DNA of 64,000 nt from Branchiostoma floridae (Eukaryota > Chordata > Leptocardii > Amphioxiformes > Branchiostomatidae), in contig NC_049989.1 in assembly GCF_000003815.2 (NCBI RefSeq), positions 1,725,644 through 1,789,643 on the forward strand. The letters run 5' to 3'. Positions 54,326-64,000 of the stretch are shown piece by piece; the first letter of the stretch is position 1; each line of letters opens with the position of its first letter. Both the position numbers and the translations under genes were made by a program. Below the pieces are notes generated by a model. It did no database searches and had not been told where the DNA came from. It saw only the letters and a list, made by a program, of their open reading frames with translations.

Positions 54326-56026
54326 GACCCAGGGGGGCGAAGCCCCCCGGAAGCTCTTGCATTTTAGGCTATTGAGAAGGCTTATTTCATCATTTTTTAG
54401 GGCCATATCTACGATAATCGCAGCAGTCACTTAACTTCTCGTCAGCAGTTTGACGTAACAATATTTCGGGTCAAAGCTTCACAGACAACTAAAAACTCAT
54501 ACGGTCATAAACAACAAACTTTACTCAGCTCAACAGTACTTAAAAATATTGTCCTGGTTGCCATCCGAAGTTGAAGCGCTTGTTTATAATCATTTTTTTG
54601 GGGCCATATCTACGATAATCGCAGCAGTCACTTAACTTCTCGTCAGCAGTTTGACGTAACAATATTTCGGGTCAAAGCTTCACAGACAACTAAAAACTCA
54701 TACGGTCATAAACAACAAACTTTACTCAGCTCAACAGTACTTAAAAATATTGTCCTGGTTGCCATCCGAAGTTGAAGCGCTTGTTTATAGCGCTAGTATC
54801 GCTGTTAGCAGCCGTGCAACTTTTGTTGACGGTCTCCCTGCGTCGCCGCCTCGCCGTTAGAGTTTAGACGATATTCCCACGGACATGTTTCAAGAAAATA
54901 CCCGGTAAAAACCGCTGTTCCGCGTCAGATTCCATTCTTTAAAACATGTGGGACTCCGTGTTACAATCTAATAAATATTTTGTAGAAGCACCGCTGTGGG
55001 AAAGAAAGTCCAAGGAATGTAATATTACGTTGAAGTTCGCTGTAAACTTGCACACGGCACATGACTGAAACTGTAAACAACAGCCGCGTTTGATTGATAG
55101 CCGGCGGCCCTTTGATCAAATCGGAAAGGCGCCGATACTGCCCTGGCGGTTTGTGGGCGGGGCCACAAAGGGAGGCTTGTCGGCGAAACTATTAAACGCC
55201 CAGGTTTTACATACAAACTTACGATGGTTTGTATCTTACGAATGCCGATACAAAGAGCTTCAAATTTAGAACAGGAATTTTGGGAAAGCGACCCGCTCTT
55301 GCTCCAGAATTATGTCGGAAAGAATTGATTCTATTTCCAGCGCTGAAATAAAAATTACGCAACTATCAGTAAGTTGAGTAACAGCCTATGTTGGTCAACC
55401 CAGCTCCCCAAATAAGGGCATTCCCCGGGAACTGGCTGTTCCGGCCGGGGAGGGATCCCACCCCACTGATCACTCGCAGCACACGCGCTACTCATTTTAT
55501 TTTATTTTTTTGGCACGAACGCAGGGCGGCACACGCAAAATTTAGAACAGGAAACTTTGGAACGCGACCCGTTCTTGCTCTAGAAATGTGTCAGAAATAA
55601 TTGATTCTATTTTCCGTACTGAAAAAGAAAGACGCAACTGCTAGTAACAGCCTCTGTTTATCAACGCCGCTGTTCCGGCTGTTCCGGGGAGAGATCCCAC
55701 CCCGCTAATCACGTGCGGACAAGGCCCTCTCGCGTCTGTGTTTACATTTCCGCGCGCGGGAACGCAAGGGTGGGAGGGGCTGCGAAACGCGGTACGGCGG
55801 GCCGGTGCTGTAAAACACCTCACTTCGAGCTGATAACTTCCTAAAACAGCGAAGGCGCGTGCTTGGCACGTGCCTATGTATTTTTACTACGATCTTTTTC
55901 TTTTATTCCCCATTTTTTTGCCGCTACGCTGGATGAAAAAGCAGCGTAGCGGGTTTTTTACAGCGTCATTTTTCCAGCCCACAGCGTATCGGCCCGCTAT
56001 GCTGAAAAGGCCTGGCGAGAACACTG
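54230..56026. mobile_element. hAT-like non-autonomous element with CAGTGTTCTCGCCAGG termini
   Basis: The left end CAGTGTTCTCGCCAGG mirrors the right end CCTGGCGAGAACACTG. Subterminal 'cagcgtcggg' and 'acagcgtatcggcccg' lie near the two ends. Flanks share atgtat but no clean 8-bp repeat. The interior has a C/G-run region (54,270-54,350) and a 200-bp tandem duplication. There is no transposase frame. Confidence 0.65.
54391..54788. repeat. 200-bp perfect or near-perfect tandem duplication
   Basis: Units 54,391-54,590 and 54,591-54,788 (starting catttttt(a/t)gggccata and ending aagcgcttgtttata) look identical apart from one or two bases at the junction. This implies a very recent duplication or assembly duplication. 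Confidence 0.8.
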
Positions 56027-56186
56027 CATGTATTGATAGTGATGAAGTTGCACATACCTGGTTTGGACTCATGCATTTTTACAGCAGATTGTAAGGTGGT
56101 GCTTCTGTGTATAATATAGCCATGGATTGCCACGGAATGAGCACTACAAAGAGGGAGGTATATAACAAAGGAGTAAACAGTACATG

Positions 56187-56559
56187 CAGGGTTCTCTCCA
56201 GAAATTTTTAGCATAGTGGAGGGGCTGGCAAAAATAACCTGGACCAATGCGCTGCGCTTTCATGAAATGGGTTCATTTTGTAATGACAGAGGGTGTCAAA
56301 TACTACAAGTATAATATGTTATAGTGATTCCTTTGTTGTGAAGTGGCAAAATGACTACGGTTTTGATCATCACCAATTCACAAGTTTTTGTAGACAATGC
56401 CAACTGGAAAAATGATGCCACTTGGCACAAAAATCTAATTAGCAAAACTAGCCAAGAAAATAGGGAAGAAACACACTGAATTTCAAAATGAGTATAGTGA
56501 TGCTGGGCTAGGAGTATAGTGGAGGGCCTCCGTTATTCCATCCTCTGGGGAGGACTCTG
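56187..56559. mobile_element. short MITE-like element, CAGGGTTCTCTCCAGA / CCTCTGGGGAGGACTCTG
   Basis: Imperfect terminal inverted repeats plus matching subterminal 'catagtggaggggc' and 'tatagtggagggcc' (direct sense). It is about 370 bp and non-coding. Target duplication not visible. Confidence 0.45.
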
Positions 56560-59159
56560 ACAGTCATGCTTGGTAGTGGTCTGTCGTCTTGTTGATGATT
56601 GCCAACTCTGTATTGGAGACATTGGCATAATTTGCACATTTAGCATTGGATGGCTGCAGCCATGTTTTGGCCTCCAGGTTGTTGTTGGCCTTTGTCAGTA
56701 TTTCTTTGTGTGGCTATTTTTCAGTGGCATCTAGCTGTCTCAGTCAGGGACTTTGTACCTGGTCATAAATGAAAAATAGATACCGATATTGCAATTAATT
56801 GGACTTGATATTTGTGGTAGGAAGGGTATCAAACACTTGAGCCCACGATACAAACATTATTACTACTTCAATCAAAGAGGCTTGTGTCCTATTGATGTGT
56901 AGATCTGACTCTATATGTTTTGATGGCAGTTTGAGTTCGGTGGTAAATCTTTACTAGTCTTTCTCTTTCTTTCTTCTTTCTCCTGCACCTGTGCCTTCTT
57001 CTGTGGGAAACGTGTGATGTGGGAAAAACAAAGGTTACAGGGTAAAACCTTGCAGGCTAATCCTTCAAGGACGGAGTTTGAAGTTAAACCTAACCAAATA
57101 TGGTAGGTTTCCACGCTGATAATCATCATGCCTGTTTGCCTTAGATCCACATGCTTTGGTGGTCTCCTGTTCAAAGTGGAAGAGCTTTAATTCGTCATTA
57201 CTGATTACTGTTAGTGATGGAGTTAACTGGATATGCAAATGTTTCCAAAGGGGAGAAAAAATAAAAATCATCAGGAAAGAAATTATATAATATAGAACTT
57301 TATTGCATGACAATTGTACATGGCACAATGTATGGCAACAACTATTACACAAAGTACAAAATAGGTGTATAGAATAAGACTTAATATCCTAATTAGAAAT
57401 AATATAAAAGCCAGTTGTCAAAGGTGCAATGTCCTGTTCGCAAGATGAAAGCATTGTATATATAAGGTGTATGTCTAAAAAGGAACAAAAAAAAAAGAAA
57501 CATCCGACGAGGAACACAAACCTTCGTCTTTCAGCGTCATAGATGGTTGTAACTTGTACTGTAGACTGAGCTACTTCTACCTACACTACATCATTCATGG
57601 CGATTGTCTAAGGTATAATGTTTAAGCTTTCAACGTCATCAGCTGTGCTGAGTTTTGATTGGCTAACAACGAAAGAAAGAAAAAGAACTCAGGCCAGTAG
57701 GCCAGCAAAAACAGAATGTTTACCTTTGGAAACATAACTAAACAGGGTTGCAGGTTCTTGTTGTTTGGTCAAGCAGCAGTTCTTGAAATGAAAATGTACC
57801 TAATATAATGTCTACCTTTCATTTTGAATCTCATGATGCAACAACAGGCAATACATGTATATGATGTCATGACTAAGTAGCTAATGATATATGATATGTG
57901 GGTATTGAAATATTTATGTTGTAATGATGTACATTGTGTGTCAACTTCAAGGACAAAATGGCTGTCATATGGTAAATGTTCAATCACAGCACCATATGCA
58001 TGCCCTGTCCCCGGTGCTGAAAATCCTTCCAATTCATTATGAATTCTACAAAAAATCACAATGGGGTGCATATGAATGGAGGGATGGAGTAGGGTAATGG
58101 TGGACTTCCCCTTCTTCCAATGTTTGGAGTTTTTGAAAATTCTAAGTTAGAATGGGATATTCTAAGTCATATGAAGGGGGGATATCAGATAGGGGCCACA
58201 TGTGACCCAGTAGCATCCCTGGTCAATCTGAATATTAGGCTTGTTAGAGATTCTGCTCCCCTGGGTAAGGGAGTAAATAGTCAGGGGCATGGGTATGGTA
58301 CCCCTCTTTACAAACAACCATTGTGTAGTTGGCATCCATCTGCCTCGGGAGACAATGGTAGGCAGACAGTCACTCACCGTCATTGTCAGAGAATCTGCTC
58401 CCCTGGGTAAGGGATTGGATAGTCAGGGGTATGGTGGCATGGTACCCCTCTTTAGATTCAACCTTGGTTACCTTTAAAAGTTAAATCCCAAACCAATTCT
58501 GTACAGTTGGCATCCATCTGTCTCGGGAGACAATGATAGGTAGATAGTCACTAGCTGGAGTGGGTTCGGTGACCCATCTGCCTGTCCTGTACGTGACTTT
58601 TTAAGGTGAAGGAGGGATGTGCACTTCCTTCTCCACCCACTCGTCTGCTGACGCACGAAGTCCCACAGTGACAAGAACTGCATGCCACATGTAAGACGGC
58701 CCCCGCAGATGCAGCTTTGTTGTTTGGAGTATCCGTCTCCTAGGATGACTTTCAACCAAGGATGTAAAGGGTTCCTCTTAGTCTTACCCCTGACTCATGT
58801 ATAGCGGGTGCGTCATGCCCATACATGCCCCTTGGGACCAATGCTATACATGGAAAAAGCTTTGTCCTTGGTGCTGAAAAGTCATCCACTTCATATAAAC
58901 TCATTTTTGCGAACTGCATAAAAATCTAAGATGGCCAGTAATATTACAGAAGTTCCCACATCTACTTCAATACATATGTACTACATGTGCCAACTGAGTT
59001 GGTGAGCATTTACTGTAAGTTCATTCATTTTTGCTGGGTACTTATTGATTTCGCAGTAGAGGGGGAAAGACTTGTTTGCGGCATTTTTTTAGTACAGTAT
59101 ATGTTAACAAGTATATGTTAACTTCTGATTTCTCAACAGTACACAAAAAGGTTTTAAAG
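56560..59159. other. MED15 intron 2 DNA, no certain gene
   Basis: Mostly non-coding. One minus-strand stretch (56,911-57,000) follows a good acceptor (acgtttcccacag) and reads KKAQVQEKEERKRKTSKDLP to a stop. It could be a terminal exon of a nested coiled-coil gene, but it stands alone. Two 'ctgctcccctgggtaaggga' passages at about 58,250 and 58,390 are part of a local repeat of about 140 bp. Confidence 0.35.
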
Positions 59160-59985
59160 AACATAGAAAGTTGGGAGTTGTTTTAAAATGGTGGCACAAC
59201 TTTATTTTTGAAGAAAAATGTTTGAACCAGATGTTTCACATGAGCAAGCCTTCTTGTTCTTTGCATTCTGTAGTATATGGTAACAGGTGCAAAATGGTGG
59301 CACAACTTTTTTTTTTTTTAAAAAGGTACAAACCAGGTTTCAAACATGAGTTATCCTTCATGTTATACAGTGTATGTGTTGTTGACTTCTGTTGACTCCA
59401 ATATAAGAGTTTTTAGAAAGTTGGATGTTGTTTTGAAATGGTAACACAACTTTATTTTTGACTGAACCAATTATCTAACATGCCCCAGCCTCGCCGCTCT
59501 ATCAGTCTCACCTGTTGATTTCCGTCTCCTCCGTACCACCTCTGATCTTCTGCTTCACCTGACTCTCCTGCAGAATTTAAAATGGTAGAACAACTTTGTT
59601 TCAAATACAATTGCATGAAACAGGTATTTAATATGACCCAGCCTTCCTGTTCTTCGTATTCTATAGTATATATGAGGTTAACTGCTGATTTGTGCAATAC
59701 AATTGCGAAGGTTTTCAAAGGACATGGAATTAGAAAGTTGGTAGTTTATTGAAATGGTAGCGCAGCTTCACAACTTCTGCTACCCTTCCTGTTTTCCTGT
59801 GTTCGTATAGTATACATGTATATGTGGTTAAGAACACAACTTTATTTTTGAGGAAAAATGCCTGAACCAATTATCTAACATGCCCCAGCCTCGCCGCTCT
59901 ATCAGTCTCACCTGTTGATTTCCATCTCCTCCGTACCACCTCTGATCTTCTGCCTCACCTGACTCTCCTGCAGAATGGCAACTCT
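59160..59985. repeat. local tandem-like repeats including a 118-bp segment duplicated 400 bp apart
   Basis: Units share 'agaaagttgg(g/a)(a/t)gttgttt(t)aaatggtggcacaactttatttttga'. The segment 59,464-59,578 recurs at 59,864-59,978 with only about two changes, far closer than its flanks. On the minus strand each copy has an acceptor (ttctgcag), an open 56-bp stretch (ESQV(K/R)QKIRGGTEE) and a donor (AACAG/gtgaga). Confidence 0.55.
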
Positions 59986-60129
59986 GCAATATTCATGCGA
60001 CATTTTCAACTTATTGGAAAATAATTTATTTCTGCATTCTCGTCTCCCCTGTTGACGTCGTGGAATTTCCGCCGAAAGGGCAGGGTAAGACCTTTCACAG
60101 TCCAGTAGAAATTCCCTCCTCAAATTCCT

Positions 60130-60930
60130 GAGCCAGCCAGATTACATTATATACCCCCACAAAAGCTTCAAGCTGGTAACAGTACTGTATATTTTTCACC
60201 AGTATTTTAAAAAAGTTGAATATTCTGATAACTGTCTGCAATGTGACAAGTTTGACTACATTATAATTTTATATACCCCCACAAAAGCTTCATGCTGGTA
60301 ACAGTACTGTATATTTTTCACCAGAATTTGAAGGAAAGTTGTTCTCTTTACATATTAGGAAGACCATTAAGCAATATCTAGAGCTGTTGGCAGTGTTGAA
60401 TATTATGAAGTGTATTGTTACTAGTTTGATTACATTATATATACCCCAACAAAAGCTCAACACTGGTAACTGTATATTTTTCACCAGAATTTTTAGATAG
60501 TTGTTCTTTTCCTTTGCGTTTTAAGAAAGACCATTTACGTTGAGAGCCAGAGCCGTTGAATATTCTGATCAGTGCAGTTTGACAAGTTTGATTACACAAA
60601 TTAAATAGTCTCACAAAAAAACACTGGTAACAGTACTGTATATTGCTCACCAGAATTTCAAAAAAGTTGTCTCCTTATTTACGTATGAAGAAAAGCCGTT
60701 AACGATGAGAGCAAGAACCGTTGAATATTCTAATAAGTGCAGTTTGACAAGTTTTATTACATAATATACCCCCACAAAAGCTTCAACACTAAGAACGTTA
60801 ACACAGTACTGTATATTATTTTACCAGAATTTTTTCCTCATTTACGTATGAAGAAAGACCATTAACGATGAGAGCCAGAGCAGTTGACTTGAATATTCCG
60901 ATAAGTGCAGTTTGACAAGTTTGCTTGCCT
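60130..60930. repeat. degenerate tandem repeat, about 150-180 bp unit, five copies
   Basis: Shared text includes 'tatacccccacaaaagctt', 'ctggtaacagtactgtatatttttcaccagaattt', 'gttgaatattctgat' and 'gcagtttgacaagtttgattaca'. Non-coding. Confidence 0.65.
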
Positions 60931-61339
60931 AAGATGAATAGCAAGGCAGCACAATTATTTACCCCGGGACCCGCCTGTGAATACGGGCCTAATGGCGAAG
61001 GCTGGTTGGCATGCCTCTGTGATTGTCACTCTTTAACCTTTTCACTAAATCCCTGCATACTGTGGCGGTCTCAAAGGCCAAAGGTACAAGATTATGGCGC
61101 AAGGTAAAAGGGAAGAAGAATGGCATCTCCTCACTGCTTTGACTTGGGAGGCACGTAGGAAGAATGAAAAGAGAGAGGAGAAAAGCAATGACCTGCCGAT
61201 TTGACTTTTGTTGCACGTAGGATGAGGAATGAGGCTTTTTTTAATATATCGGATGGTAAAAGTTTGGGATTCATGTATATGAACTAAAAGAGGAATGTGT
61301 AGGTGGTGGATGAGGGCTATCTCCTGGACCTGTCCATCT

Positions 61340-61455
61340 GTTCCAGGACGGGAATTTTCTTTCACACAACCAGTTTTTCTTACCTGCTGACGTTTTGATG
61401 TTTCTCAATCGAAACGTCAGCAGGTGAGAAAAACTGGTTATGTGAAAGAAAACTC
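61340..61455. repeat. long fold-back hairpin
   Basis: Left arm (ttttctttcacacaaccagt ... tacctgctgacg) and right arm (cgtcagcaggt ... actggttatgtgaaagaaaa) are near-perfect complements of about 45 bp around a 20-base loop containing gatgtttctcaatc. Non-coding, in MED15 intron 2. Probably a very short MITE. Confidence 0.7.
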
Positions 61456-62127
61456 TTATGTCCTATGATCTACCAACCTGATGAAATTATTTTCGGAAGG
61501 AATTTTCTTGTTGGGAAGGACAAAGATTTCTTCCCATCCGTCCTAAAGATTTGAAATTCAAGACATGAATTTGATGGAAATGTGTGTTTTCTTAAGCTTA
61601 CAATGACAGCTTGAAATGACGAAAATCAACAGCATTGGCTTCAAATCCCAAACAATGACTGGAATCATGGAAACATTTAATTTAAGGCTGGAGACAGCCC
61701 AGTGTGGGGTTTAGCCCGGCATCCAGCAGTGACAGCTATACCCAGGTGGGTGGGAGTGGGTAATAACCTTTCACAGCTGAATTCCAGGCTAAAATGGAGG
61801 ACAGTGAACTTGACTTTCACAGTGAACATGTCAGGAAAAGACTGAGACTGACAGAAGAAAATGTACTACCGGGGTAGTTTTTTTGCACACCTAACTTATC
61901 TATGTTTTAGGAGAGGCCCACTTTTAGTTTGAATGCAATAATTCCCACTATATAATGTGATTGTGACCCGTGATGGCATCACTGATGTCCACGTTCAAGG
62001 TTCAAGGTTCATATAATATACAAGGAAGGAAAGAAGGTGCCTCAAGCAAGTTAAAGGGGAAGGGATACAACATGTAGCAACCCCTCCCTGTGAAATATAC
62101 CCTTAAAACAGGACAATGGAAACTTGC
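61456..62127. other. MED15 intron DNA, nothing recognised
   Basis: No frames with splice support and no repeats beyond simple strings were found. Confidence 0.35.
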
Positions 62128-62475
62128 CAGGCCTCGAAATTCATTTTTGGGATTAGGTGCACTGGTGCACCCAGCTTAAAAAATTGGGTGCACAAAAAAA
62201 TTTTTGGGTGCACCACTTAAATTTAAGTATCAACCTAATAATAAAACTTAGTTACAAGCTATCAAATTCTTAAACAAGTACCATGACAGACATTTTTATT
62301 ATCTTTCTAACACTTAGATGTCAAGAATATGATGTATACTAGTATACTTTGATATCTTTACGTACATAAACGTAAGAAAATGGGTGCACCCTGTGCACCC
62401 GTAGAAAATAATTGGGTGCACAGCTTCAATTTTGGGTGCACCTGGGTTCACATGCACCCAGTATTTCGAGCCCTG
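62128..62475. mobile_element. hAT5-like MITE with perfect 5-bp target duplication
   Basis: Ends CAGGCCTCGAAAT and ATTTCGAGCCCTG, flanked by cttgc on both sides (62123-62127, 62476-62480). The interior repeats gggtgca(c) about ten times in both orientations. Five-bp duplications with CAGGG termini fit the hAT group that makes 5-bp duplications (inference). Confidence 0.7.
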
Positions 62476-62816
62476 CTTGCTGTTGGCCCTATGCTTGACA
62501 AGTACTGAAGTAGGCATGACAAGGGTCTGAACAAACACTTTTCAAAGATTTAGATTATTACATGTCATGTCATGCACTGGACAAAGCCCACCAATGCTCT
62601 ATGAAGTATAATACGCTTGGCAACTCAAAGCATCGTGTGGCATCTAGTAGTTGTGTAATTCAGATTCATGCCACAAAAGTGATGTAATGGTTTTGAGACA
62701 GCGGGTGTAGACCCCAGCCTGATCGCAATATTATTAATATATATCTATCGTGCAGGGATTCAGTTTGCCTCACAGTGTAAGCCCTGGAAACAGTCTGGCA
62801 TCCAGGCTATATTGGG
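62476..62816. other. spacer between two MITEs, nothing recognised
   Basis: Short intronic DNA with no supported feature. Confidence 0.3.
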
Positions 62817-63186
62817 CAGGGTTCGAAATACACATACTTTACTTGCAATTTGCACATAATTTTCAAGATTTGCATATAAAATATTCTGAACTTGCAATCT
62901 TGCACATTGAAAATACCTCATTTTTACTATAGGCCGGGCCTATAGTAAAAATTTAGACACCCTACTCTAAGACAGAACGTCATCTGGACGTCGGTCTTTT
63001 TCCTTCCTTGTTTTTGCCGATAACTTTCTCCGGTAGCTTGTAATCAAAATTTGCCAATTCATTCTTGCGATCCTCGTCAGGATCGCGGCTTAGTTGTATT
63101 TTGCATGTGAATTTTTCAAATTGCACATAAAATTTTTGACAACTTGCAATTTTGCATGTAGCAACAAAAAAGTATTTCGATCCCTG
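62817..63186. mobile_element. hAT5-like MITE, second family, perfect 5-bp target duplication
   Basis: Ends CAGGGTTCGAAATAC and GTATTTCGATCCCTG (one mismatch), flanked by ttggg on both sides (62812-62816, 63187-63191). The interior repeats ttgca(c/t)at strings and has a 15-bp-arm palindrome (tttactataggcc / ggcctatagtaaa) at about 62,920-62,951. Non-coding. Confidence 0.75.
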
Positions 63187-63759
63187 TTGGGTGTTAACAT
63201 TTTCATTTCACTTTATTCATATCGTTGTTTCCAAGCACACGATTCATTTTAGACCATTATTGCAGGGTAGCATGTAGTTGTACAGCTGTTAGGTTACAGT
63301 CTATTTGTCCTCCACTGCCACAAACACAATTGAATGTAATATTAACTCTCATAATTCCTCGGACTGCCACATTTTAAAAAGATATGAAATAGAATTGCAA
63401 ATTCTTGCCCGTGGGCAGATTACAGGTAACATGAAATGCTACAAACAGTGTACGATATTGCAAGTATCTCCTATAGTCTGAACTAATTCTATGGATATTT
63501 CTACAGAATTATGGATAACTGGGTTGAAATAGAAATAAGGTGAATTGATTTACCTTTTCAGCTCCTGCATGTGGCATTGTACTTCCTACACATCTACAGA
63601 ATAAAGAAGCATTTTTCAAATTCACCTTTCTAGAAAATAGACAGGAAGATATAGGGCTTCAAAATGGGATGGAATTAACTTTTCCCATCGCAAAAAACAT
63701 TTGATTCCTTGCAGTTTCCTTTTCAGTTAATGATGCTTCCAAAGTTAAGGATGTTTCTG
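63187..63759. other. MED15 intron DNA, nothing recognised
   Basis: AT-rich, with no frame, repeat or splice-bounded exon supported. Confidence 0.3.
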
Positions 63760-64000
63760 TTGGGTTTTCCTCTTTGCAGCATCCGCTATGTGTTATTCTC
63801 ATCTACATGGAAAATATTGTGCAGAGTTAAGCTGAGTTTGAATTTTCCTCTTTACACTACAGCATCCGCTATGTGTCATTCTCATCTACAAGGCAAATAT
63901 TGTGGTGAGTTAAGCTGACTTTGAATTTTCCTCTTTGCAGCATCCACTATGTGTCATTCTCATCTACATGGCAAATAATGTGATGAGTTAAACTGAGTTT
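63760..64000. repeat. tandem repeat of about 80 bp running off the right edge
   Basis: Three copies begin tttgaattttcctctttgcag/catccgctatgtg at roughly 63,766, 63,849 and 63,926 (spacing 83 and 77). Each copy looks like a splice acceptor followed by an open stretch. MED15 coding identity was not found in any copy. Confidence 0.65.

Noticed and set aside
54134-54434. Pro/Gly/Arg-rich frames on both strands
   Set aside because: They arise from the C/G-run region inside the hAT-like element; low complexity, no start context.
61310-61365. Possible MED15 exon 3 (frame with DEGYLLDLS)
   Set aside because: Only a superficial resemblance to the expected Asp-Glu-Tyr-Leu start; the residues after it do not match and the acceptor is poor.

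Overview
The window looks like nuclear DNA of an invertebrate deuterostome, most likely a lancelet (Branchiostoma). This is inferred from four things: short coding exons with GT/AG junctions in animal-type genes (a Mediator subunit 15 start and a 3-beta-hydroxysteroid dehydrogenase); L1/Tx1-type and CR1-type retrotransposons side by side; many small terminal-inverted-repeat transposons; and minisatellites and satellite DNA. Nothing points to a bacterium, plasmid or virus, and no search could be run to confirm the species.

Layout. At 0.9-4.1 kb, three minus-strand exons join in phase into a type II membrane protein with a long cytoplasmic tail carrying NPxY-like motifs, one membrane helix, and a Ser/Thr/Pro stalk made of 12-residue repeats. 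Two TTAA-flanked piggyBac-like non-autonomous elements sit in and beside it (1.9-2.9 and 4.7-5.5 kb). At 8.76-18.08 kb lies a complete L1/Tx1-type retrotransposon with 5' region, ORF1, ORF2, poly-A and a 14-bp target duplication. It is interrupted by a 3.2-kb CR1-type element that has its own 8-bp target duplication. From 18.3 to 35.3 kb the DNA is mostly transposon debris and tandem repeats: a palindromic element, decayed reverse transcriptase pieces, a zinc-knuckle ORF1 remnant, a third TTAA element, octamer-rich repeats, and a second CR1 fragment.

From 35.9 to 39.2 kb there are the 3' exons of two unidentified minus-strand genes. From 39.45 to 42.18 kb a roughly 156-bp satellite is arranged head-to-head around a 100-base assembly gap. 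At 43.3-45.0 kb there is a GC-rich duplicated block. The best-resolved gene is a four-exon 3-beta-HSD homologue at 46.56-49.05 kb (minus, 373 aa). About 1.1 kb away, divergently, MED15 begins at 50,159 on the plus strand. Its first two exons encode the N-terminal KIX region, and its second intron runs past the end of the window (over 11.5 kb). The MED15 introns hold a tRNA-derived SINE, several hAT-like elements (one with a perfect 8-bp target duplication, two with perfect 5-bp duplications), and locally tandem non-coding repeats.

Gene cooperation: no operon logic applies. The 3-beta-HSD and MED15 genes are divergent neighbours and may share upstream regulatory DNA. The other genes show no evident functional link. 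No rRNA genes, intact tRNA genes or CRISPR arrays were seen.
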